A DNA stretch of 64,000 bases from Botryosphaeria dothidea (taxonomy: Eukaryota > Ascomycota > Dothideomycetes > Botryosphaeriales > Botryosphaeriaceae). The DNA lies in the NCBI GenBank assembly GCA_011503125.2, contig WWBZ02000062.1:1922001-1986000 (forward strand), read 5' to 3'. A program made the position numbers and the translations under genes. Below are positions 56,038 to 64,000 of the stretch, one piece after another. Position 1 is the first letter of the stretch; every line of letters begins with the position of its first letter. The notes under the pieces were generated by a model. It ran no database searches. It was given only the letters and a program-made list of their open reading frames with translations, and was not told the DNA's origin.

Positions 56038-57832
56038 AAGGAGCGTGATACTTTGAACTGAGTGAAGTGTTTCTCGGTTCTTTGTTCACTATCACGATGA
56101 AGGACTGTAGGTCCACGCGTCGCCTTTACGTACATAGATCGTGTAGAGAGAACAACACTGGGCGAGAACATAGCCGTCAGCATTCCTTTCACAGCTGAAT
56201 ATCGGATGTGGCGTCGGGAAGTGTACCATATCAGTCTCTTGCCACAGTGCAGTCGTCATCACACGCTTCTTATCTTCGTATATCAGTTTCATGTTCGTAG
56301 ATCAGCAGTACGAGGCGAACTGTGAAAGCATTACAAGAGCAAATGCGGATGCGTGGTTCCAGACGAAAGCATGCAGCCAAATATAAACGCTGTCACAACG
56401 TTCAACTGCTCATCTAGGACAGGCGATTCGAATCCTTGAAGAGTGGTGAGATGTGATTGTGGTGTGGCAATAAATATTATTTTTGACGGAACTCGTATAG
56501 GTGTGGACAGCATGACTGGTCGGCTGGCGCTGACCGCGAAAGCTGAAAGGATGGTCATCGGAGATACGATCCACCCTAGAGCTCAGCCGCAAGATCACGC
56601 ATAAATGAGGATTCGGCCGGCTCTCTACGGGAATGTGCACCGAACGCGTTGTGCGACTGAGGAAGGCTGTATCCCGCGCGGGATCGCCTGCGTGGCGTTC
56701 GGATCACACACTAATAGGACTTAGCAATCTCAGTGTCAGCAAAGTCTCTCGAAGTCCTATAGGGCAGTTTCTCTTGGCTTTAGAGGAAAAATCTTCAGAA
56801 AATCTTATGATATACACAAGAGAACAGAGGCATTCGGGAATCGGGGAGAGACATGGAAGTAAACCCACGACCTAAACAAAGTGCCCAACACCCGCCTCGT
56901 AATTGGTGAGGTCTTGTCTAAAACTTCGCGACCACTCCCATCCCACGCCTAGCGCTTCCACTTCGCGAGAAATGACACGCATGAACCATCTGAACGGTTA
57001 GCTCACGTCAGAATGCGGAAGAGCCTCAAGTTTGGGGCGCGTTGGCTTGTGACATAACCTACTTGCCTCTAGATCGTTGTTCTGGGCACATTTTTGGTCA
57101 TGTGGCTTGGTAAAAAAGAAACGCCTTGTTCGTTCAGCCTCGTTCGCACTAAGTTTCCAAATCCAGAATCGGGCTGAAGAACAAGCTTTGGTAAGACAAT
57201 GTGGCAACCAAAGGAAAGAATAGCGATGCTATATTCTGGCAGCATCATGGGAAAGGCAACATCGGACGGTATACTCCACCGATGTAAGACGCTCTTGGTA
57301 AATTCCGACCTTTGCCTGGCTCAGGCTCCATAGCAGAGCTTACCGAAAAAATATCACCTGATAATGCAGTCGTGTGCAACGTGTGCTGTGCCCATCATTG
57401 GCTGGTGTGATTAGGCAGATGTGGCCTGAGAAGCATCAAATGTCTTGCCAAGTTGAGCCTGCAAGCCTCAGTGATACAGGATGGGGACGGAGAAAGGAGG
57501 ATGTGAAGGACCAGCAACGGTGGGGAAAACTTGAAGGCAACTAGACATGCTTGCAAGCCTTCATTGAGAGGCGGACCCGCTCGGCTCCGTCCGCCCGTAC
57601 GAATTTTAAAGCACACTGACAGCTGAAGCTGTCTGTGGCGTTGTTCGTGAATTATATAAGCCCCTACTACGGTCGTAGGCCTACTTGTGCTGCGAGGACC
57701 TGATGCTCCCTCCCTCTCTGTGGAAGAGAGTAGCACGACGCCCAAAATTGTTCCACTGCTGCACACACCTCATTGAACGCAACACAAAATTGCCCCTTGC
57801 TTTACTGCAACTCCTCGAGCTCGGGCTTCGCA
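56038..57832. other. 1.8-kb intergenic region
   Basis: No gene supported on either strand. The right end carries the Myb gene promoter with a TATA box. Confidence 0.5.
57652..57659 (+). promoter_or_regulatory. TATA box of the Myb regulator gene
   Basis: ttatataa, about 175 bases upstream of the ATG at 57833. Confidence 0.5.
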
Positions 57833-58905
57833 ATGCATTCGACGTTGCGGAAACACGAAACAGCGCCGCCGCTACGCCGAAGGTGGACAAACGAAGAAGA
57901 CGAGAAGCTACTGAGAGAAGTAGAAGCTCAGTGTAAGTGAATTTGCAACATGTCAAGGATCACTATATTTACGAATCGCTCTTGATTAGCACGTTCAGGA
58001 TACTCGTCGAATTGGAAAGCAGTAGCTGAAAGGATTCCCGGTCGCACGAACAAGGACTGTCGGAAACGATGGATCAAAATCAAGACGTCCACGACAAAAG
58101 GTCCCTGGGACTGGACAGAAGATGAACGGTTAAGGGACGCTGTGGAAAAACATGGGTTCAAGTGAGTCTCTTTGTAAGACGTGAGCAACATTGGCTCACA
58201 GAGGAAAAGATGGGTAGAAGTGTCCCGTGCTGTCGGTTCCCGCAACTCCGATCAATGCGCAAAACGATGGAATTACGCCGTCGACCCCACCATCGATAGA
58301 AGTCCGTGGAAGCCGGAGGATGACGAGGTACTTATCTTCGCGGTTTCAAAGTATGGACCAGCTTGGAGATCGATATCAGAAGAGTACTTTCCGAGACGGG
58401 CCACAACAGACATCAAGAATAGGTACGTCCTTCATTCTGGCACTCGTTTGAGACTGGATCTAAAACATCCAGGCACATTATCATCACAGGCAGTAGACGA
58501 AGGACACCAATGACCCATAAGGGGAACTTCGAAAGCCCAGCAAGCGAGTTCTCTGACACTGCACTCAGTCCCGATCCTCTCGGAGGTCTTGAGTATTCTC
58601 CGATTCCGAGCCATATCAGCTCGATACACAGTTTTGCCGGCATGACAGGCCCTGAAAGTCTGGGCCACAGCGGGAAAGAAGTAGGTTGGCTGGATTTGGC
58701 AAGCTCTGGATTGCTCCATGTTTCTGATGACGCTATTCTCAATTCTGTTCCGCCCGCTGGCGATCTTGAAAGCGGCATGGATGAAACTACAAACAAGGGA
58801 TGGGTGGAAAATGGAGCAATGCTGGATTCGTTCCTTGACGAGTTGATGAATGGTCCTTTCGATCTTGGCCAACATCCGGAAGATTTTACAATGCCGCTCT
58901 TGTAG
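57833..58905 (+). CDS. Myb-type transcription factor with three repeats
   Basis: Nuclear DNA-binding protein of 307 residues, four exons (57833-57932, 57990-58161, 58204-58422, 58473-58905; 308 codons). Three Myb/SANT repeats: RRWTNEEDEKLLREVEAQ...NWKAVAERIPGRTNKDCRKRW; KGPWDWTEDERLRDAVEKHG...QCAKRW; RSPWKPEDDEVLIFAVSKYG...TDIKNR. Introns fall inside each repeat region, as in other fungal Myb genes. The C-terminal half is acidic and Ser-rich (DSFLDELMNGPFDLG), a possible activation domain. It lies 1.8 kb beyond the esterase and could regulate the peptide cluster or be unrelated. Confidence 0.85.
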
Positions 58906-59806
58906 CGAAATCACCGACGTCGTTTGCAAAGATTCTCAGTTCTTGTCAAAATTGGCCGCTATACCCTCGTTCAACCGCTCACAAATCGATTTCAGACATG
59001 GTAAAGCAGCGTCGCATATAAAATCAGTCTTTTCAATCAACATTCTAAGTGACATTCATTCTGTGTCCCTTTTATCTTCAAAGTCTTGTGGCGGCATTGG
59101 CATGAGAGCTTGTCACGGAGGATCAAATCTTGTCAGCAAAAAGTACAATATCTCATCCCGAGCCTAGTTACACAATGAGGTGACACTAACGGAATTTTGG
59201 GAATATAATCGGTTGGTCAGAATGATTCATCTTTGAGTGACTGCGAGCAAATTTTATATGGTACTCGGTGTCGCACAATCACGAATAGTAGTTCTCGCCA
59301 AGACTTTGGGGGCCGAGTTGCTGGAATAAATTCGCAGTCTACGTCATTTGCCGACAAATGGTTGTCATGTCATGCGAAATACCAATTTTAGGCAGCAATT
59401 CAACTGCCAAGGGAGGCAGAATCCTGTGACCGCCTCAAATCAACCACTGAGCGTACAATCCCACGCTTAACCAGTCTTTGCGTCCATGCACCTAGACAGA
59501 TTAAGCAAGCGGTGAGGGCAGTTGTAACACAGGGCTCACATTCAAGATCCTGTAAAGCTTTTCAACAAGCTCCTTGCTTATTCCTTTCGAAGACATGGTT
59601 AAATGGCAATCATATCCCCCTTCCCTTCGTTTCGCGAACTCCCTGACCAAGGCAGCGAACATCACTCTCTGTTCATACTGCTTCAGAATATCCCACCGGC
59701 GCTCGGTAAGCAAGATATGAGTGAAACAAGGTTAGCTCACTTTCGACTGTCATTTAATGAGAGGTACACTTAGCGCTAACAGCATTATCGCTGTAGCATT
59801 CCACTC
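58906..59806. other. Intergenic region
   Basis: An open frame at 59501-59713 (-) reads like protein (LTERRWDILKQYEQRVMFAA) but lacks a convincing start, partner exon or family match, so I do not call it. Nothing else seen. Confidence 0.4.
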
Positions 59807-62800
59807 ATGCAGCTTGAGCCTGCAAGAGACTCTTTTAAGCAGTCTCTCCGGTCCGATGTTTCTACACGCGATTCAAACGACGCACGCTATGCATCTTGGG
59901 GCGCTGCACATGAAGGCAGCGCGTACCTCGATACGCACTCTTTAGCCCATGATACTGAGACACTTCAACGCTCACACAAGGGGACAGGGGACGTTTCGCC
60001 CATCAAAAACGACCAAGAATTCTTCGACACGCCATGGCAAAGGCCATGGAGGCTGATTCGTGACGAGCTCCCGGACGGGTGGCGTTTTGGCGCCACCATA
60101 GGCGCAGCCTTATCACTTTGCGCTTTAGTCGCTAACATCATCACCCTGATTGTCGCTTCCGTCTTGGCCCGTCGCGAGAATGGCATTGTCTCCTACATAA
60201 GTCCCATCCGTAAAGGAGACTGTGCAGATATCGAGCATATCCAATTGGGTGTCCATCCGATAATCAATATTGTGAGCACCCTGCTTCTCGGTGCGAGCAA
60301 CTATTGCATGCAGTGTGTCTCTGCTCCCACTCGGTCGGATGTAAATGGTGCGCGTCAAGTTGGCTCTTGGCTTGGTATTGGTGTGCCCAACATCAAAAAC
60401 CTTTGGTATCTCCGGAGAATAAAGCTGGTCCTTTGGTTGGTGTTAGGGCTGTCTTCTGTGCCCCTGCATTTCAGGGCTCGCAACAAGCACCGCTTGCTTA
60501 CAAGCGCTTGCAAGCACGCTTGCAAGCGGAATTACGTGATAGATATTACTTAAGACGGCTTAGTTTATTCCTAATAGGGATTCTCCGGGAGATCTTATCT
60601 AATTAAAAGATAAATCTACTCCATTCAAAAGGACGAATCTACTACTCTTTTTACTATATTAGGTATATTTACTTACGTGACTCCGCTTATAAGCGCTTGT
60701 AAGTATTTTAACTAAGCGGAGCTCGGGCCTGCACTTGCTTACGCTTGCTTGATAGAGTCTACTGCTTGCAAGCCGCTTGATTGCGAGCCCTGCTGCATTT
60801 ACTATAATTCTCCAGACCTATACTTGAAGAAATCATCCCTACATGGCTAACCCAGTCCAGCTACAACTCAACATTTTTCGTATCCCTTGCGAACAACTCT
60901 CACGACGTCTACATTGCATCTAGCGACTTCATGACTGGAGGCTGGATTGACACGACTGCTTTTGGAACCCCTTCGGGGTATCTCCCTGGCAGCGAACTGA
61001 ATATCACGTTCAAACAACCAAACGGGACAGACTTGACTCTTGAGTGGCCTCTGTCCATATATAATCTGCATTTCTTAACTAATCCACACGAAATATAATC
61101 TAAAATAAGAAATCTTCATCGGAACGATAACGGATCTTTTTTTGAACGCCTTGAAAACGCACGGTGCATTGAGGAGCACGCAAAAACACCCCTACCCGGA
61201 AGACGTACACTTCTATTAAGTTCCTCAACCTCATCACTCGAAAATGATAATGATGGAAGGCATGGACTGTAGTGGAGACCATGGGCCTGGAATGACTCTT
61301 CCTTTGTTCTCTTTGTTCACTCATATCTCCAAGACCATTGGCAGATTAGCTCTAATAGCTCGCTTAACGAGCAGAGCTTGGCAGTTGGGTATATTAACCC
61401 CTGCCAACTCTCTCTTCAATCGATCATCCTTTTGCACCACATCCATCAGATAATGATAATCTTCTACCTTCCGCACTGTATGGAGAACCCCACAGCATCA
61501 ACACAGCGTGTACGAATTCCACTGGACATTCATTCAACCTACCAGGAATTGGAGCCGTCAGCTGTGCCGCAAACTCGTCCTTATATTCAATAGTACACTA
61601 GGACGGCTGCTTTTTACCGTGTGGAAATCCAATAATATTTAATTGGTTCAATTGGATGTGCTCTCAAGAGACTCAGTACTGGTCAGACAATACTTACGAG
61701 GCCTTTTAACTTCCTTCTCCAGACCAATTATGTAGCGAAGGATACTGGCAAAGCATCAACGCATCGCGCTGGACCGCGTGGGGTTATGATGTGGATTACT
61801 GCATCAGTGAAAACATCAATGACGCATGTCAGTTGAACGTTGCAAGGAGTCTCTTGATTGTTGTCATCATATTCAACGCTTTGGTAAGTGATTGAGACCC
61901 GTTGACAGAGGCGTTTGAGCTGACTTGAGGAATCCTCCGATTCAGAAATTTCTCGTAATTTTATTTGTGGTTTTGAAGATTGAAGACCAACCGCTTATAA
62001 CAGTCGGCGACGCGGCAGCATCGTTCATTGAAGAACGGGATATCATGACTCAAAAGATGTGTCTCTTCACTAGAGAATACTTTTCCAAAGAGTCTCAAAT
62101 AGCCAAAAAGCTCTTGCAGCAAGATAATCTCCCCAAATCTTACAATCTCACGGAGAAAAGAGCAGCTCGAGCAGCGAGTAAACTGCGCTGGGCTTCTGCA
62201 ATTTTTCTGTAAGTGCTTGTACTCTCCTTAGCATGTACCGTGAAGATTAAAGCTCAAAAAAATGGGGTTATGAAGGATTTGACGGATCACGATGCTGCTT
62301 CTCTCTAAACGCGGTCCCACAATGACTACTAACAACTGCGCTCGAACTTCACAGCACGATCATCGGCATTGCATCCATTCTTGGTCTTCTAGGATATGCT
62401 ACGGAGGCCATGGAATCCAATTACAACAAAAGCGGATTAAAATTTATATGGAAGCTCGGAGTCGGCAAAACAAGTCCATACACACTGATCACCGGTTGGG
62501 CCTTACCGGCATCTGGAGACGCCGCCATTGTAGCAACAGCGCTGATCGCCAATCTGCCGCAAGCGCTTCTCTCCATTCTCTACTTCGTCATCAACGGCCT
62601 CATTACCAACCTCTCTCTCGCGGAGTAGTGGTCCCGATACCCTCGAAAGCGGGCAGCGTTGCGGCCTCACGGCAGTCAACGGTCAACGTATTTCCTCCAG
62701 GTCCTCTATCGCCTTGGTATTCCCCTTATGGTACTTTCGGGCCTCTTACATTGGATAATCTCACAAAGTATCTTCCTCGTCAAAGTGGACTCCAGGGACC

Positions 62801-63159
62801 AAATAGGTGGAGACTCACTTTCCGGTCAGGATGGTGAGCCGGTTGGCTATGGGGCAATCACCTGTGGCTATTCGCCATTGGGGATGATTGTTACAGTCCT
62901 GGCAGGTTTTGTGCCCATTGTGTTTGCAATATCCCTTGGCTGGCGCAGGATGAAGCCTGGGATGCCGATGGCAGGGAGCTGCAGCGCCGCTATCTCTGCG
63001 GCATGCCACGCTCCTGAAGGAACATCTGAGGTTCTGCCTATCATTTGGGGAGTTATTCCTGGTGCAAACTCGGAGACAGAGGACCACCAGGATGTCGGTC
63101 ACTGTGCCTTTTCCAACGAGCATGTAGAAGTTCCAGTTGAAGGACACCTATATGCCTGA
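59807..63159 (+). pseudogene. DUF6536 membrane protein gene, inactivated
   Basis: Relic of a large fungal multi-pass membrane protein (DUF6536). The intact left part runs to 60471: DGWRFGATIGAALSL (helix 1), STLLLGASNYCMQCVSAPTR, SWLGIGVPNIKNLWYLRRIK and WLVLGLSSVPLH, all typical. A 321-bp MITE then interrupts codons for LHL. Beyond it the reading resumes (TWLTQSSYNSTFFVSLANNS near 60840) but out of phase, so a small deletion is also present. A later piece (near 61130) has FERLENARCIEEH followed by a stop. PLITVGDAAASF near 61990 and ITGWALPASGDAA near 62490 are also recognisable. A TAG at 62626-62628 cuts LSLAE*WSRY. The number of separate lesions makes function very unlikely. The role of the family is unknown. 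Confidence 0.8.
60472..60792. mobile_element. hAT-type MITE (321 bp) with TIRs and 8-bp target duplication
   Basis: Non-autonomous DNA transposon. Terminal inverted repeats are CAGGGCTCGCAA (60472-60483) and TTGCGAGCCCTG (60781-60792), perfect over 12 bases and starting with CAGGG as hAT elements do. It is flanked by a perfect 8-bp duplication, ctgcattt, at 60464-60471 and 60793-60800, the size made by hAT transposases. The inside is AT-rich and contains many cttgcaagcg-type palindromes near both ends (subterminal repeats). It has no coding capacity. It splits the DUF6536 gene and must be younger than that gene. Confidence 0.92.
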
Positions 63160-63418
63160 GATTTTGGATTTGCCTGGGCAATCATTTCCTTTCCGGACTC
63201 GGCTTTGCCCAGTTGTTTCATAACCTCATATGAAGAAGGGGAAATGGACGATAGAAGGCCCAGTGTCAGTGAGCTGATTATTGGTTATCTTTCAGACTTA
63301 GGCCAACGCTATACTCGATTCATGGTCGAAGTTCTTCTTGGACTGGCGGTTGACCTCATGGAATAATTTTCAGCATTGAAGGTTGGTTGATGTCATTATA
63401 ATTCCTCTGCTACTGGCT

Positions 63419-64000
63419 TCATAGCTGAATTCCTAATTCACCACATGTCTTCTTTAACGCCGCTGCATCTACCTCGTCAACTTCATCCGGCAACACGAAC
63501 CCCTTCAAGCTCTTTCCTGCCCCGATCACAACAGATTCAATTCCGTCACCGCTCGTAAAGCTCCAAACCCTCACGAACTTGCTTCCAAACCTCAACGCAA
63601 ACCTCTCCCCCGCGGCCACAAACACCGTCTCGCCCTCCCTCGCCTCGACCGGCTGCACCCCCTCAACCTCCACGACCAGCGTACCCTCCACCACAGCCAA
63701 GCAATGGTGCGTCTTCGGAAACACCACGCCCTTCGCGAACGGATTCTTCCCGTCATGCCTCCGACTCCCCTCCACACTCGCAATCGCAAACCTGCCCGCC
63801 GTCTGCTTCGTCGTCGCGAACGGCCGCGCCAGCACCCCTCCCAGCAGCCACCTCGGGCCCGTATTATGCTTCAGATAATACGGCGCCGACGACTCCGGCA
63901 GGCGCTCGTCGTCCTCGTCCCAGTCGGTCACGGGCGCGCTGACGTGGTGGGGGTGGAAGTGGACGTCGTACTGCCCCTTGGCGGCCATGACCTTCGGGAT
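63419..64000 (-). CDS. Cupin dioxygenase, C-terminal part (runs off the right edge)
   Basis: Only the last 193 codons are inside the window. The frame is open to the edge, reading IPKV before the in-window Met at 63988, so the true start lies beyond 64000. The sequence matches the C-terminal cupin of fungal quercetin 2,3-dioxygenase-like proteins: WDEDDERLP, YYLKHNTGPRWLLGG, RPFATTKQTAGRFAIASVEG, and the beta-barrel strand FPKTHHCLAVVEGT with candidate metal-binding His. GETVFVAAGERFAL and SGDGIES follow. Family role: metal-dependent ring-opening oxidation of flavonols or related substrates. It could also be a related cupin without that activity. Confidence 0.75.
   Translation of the reverse strand: MPKVMAAKGQYDVHFHPHHVSAPVTDWDEDDERLPESSAPYYLKHNTGPRWLLGGVLARPFATTKQTAGRFAIASVEGSRRHDGKNPFAKGVVFPKTHHCLAVVEGTLVVEVEGVQPVEAREGETVFVAAGERFALRFGSKFVRVWSFTSGDGIESVVIGAGKSLKGFVLPDEVDEVDAAALKKTCGELGIQL

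Noticed and set aside
59501..59713. 70-codon minus-strand open frame
   Set aside because: Protein-like composition, but no family match, start context or second exon.
1..64000. tRNA, rRNA or CRISPR features
   Set aside because: I looked for tRNA T-loop motifs, rRNA-like blocks and regular spacer arrays and found none. The only regular arrays are coding repeats and one microsatellite.

Overview
The window is nuclear DNA of a filamentous ascomycete (Pezizomycotina). Nearly every gene is split by short introns of about 50-70 bases with GT...CTAAC...AG signals. The protein families are typical of these fungi: UstYa/DUF3328 oxidases, a fungal rhodopsin-domain membrane protein, a Zn2Cys6 regulator, a BAHD acyltransferase, DUF6536 and a GLEYA adhesin. 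I cannot name the class or species from sequence alone.

Layout. 1-1260: a decayed Tc1/mariner transposon. 1471-3380 (-): a secreted HExxH metalloprotease. 4072-6610 (+): a secreted low-complexity protein. 6984-7560 (-): an unrecognised, possibly broken gene. 8139-8294 (+): a 51-residue cysteine-rich secreted peptide. 8988-32155 (-): one enormous gene of five exons, with a first exon of 20.9 kb. My splice model gives an intact 7,641-residue secreted adhesin: signal peptide, about 32 Ser/Thr-rich repeats of one type, a long Ser-rich stalk, about 22 repeats of a second type, a fourfold Cys-rich module and a C-terminal GLEYA domain. 32156-36904 holds no gene I can support. 36905-48961 carries ordinary genes: rhodopsin-domain protein, sugar transporter, BAHD acyltransferase, Zn2Cys6 regulator and a mitochondrial P-loop ATPase. 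59807-63159 is a DUF6536 pseudogene carrying a 321-bp hAT-type MITE with a perfect 8-bp target duplication. 63419-64000 is the end of a cupin dioxygenase gene that runs off the right edge.

The most interesting system is at 50096-54350, probably extending to 56037. A small secreted precursor has ten near-identical 13-residue repeats of the form xEDEDAAKYYG-(K/R)R. Nine of them end in a Kex2-type dibasic site. It is transcribed divergently from two adjacent UstYa/DUF3328 genes, and an alpha/beta hydrolase and an R1R2R3 Myb regulator follow. This is the hallmark arrangement of a dikaritin (ustiloxin/asperipin/phomopsin-like) ribosomal peptide cluster. The predicted core includes the Tyr-Tyr-Gly segment and is the same in all ten copies. 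The expected pathway is: secretory entry, Kex2 cleavage at the dibasic sites, trimming, and oxidative side-chain cyclisation by the two UstYa-type enzymes. The tyrosinase, methyltransferase and flavin mono-oxygenase of the ustiloxin cluster are not in the window, so this looks like a compact variant.

Exon boundaries were worked out by hand from frame continuity. For most genes the summed exon lengths are exact multiples of three, which supports the models.
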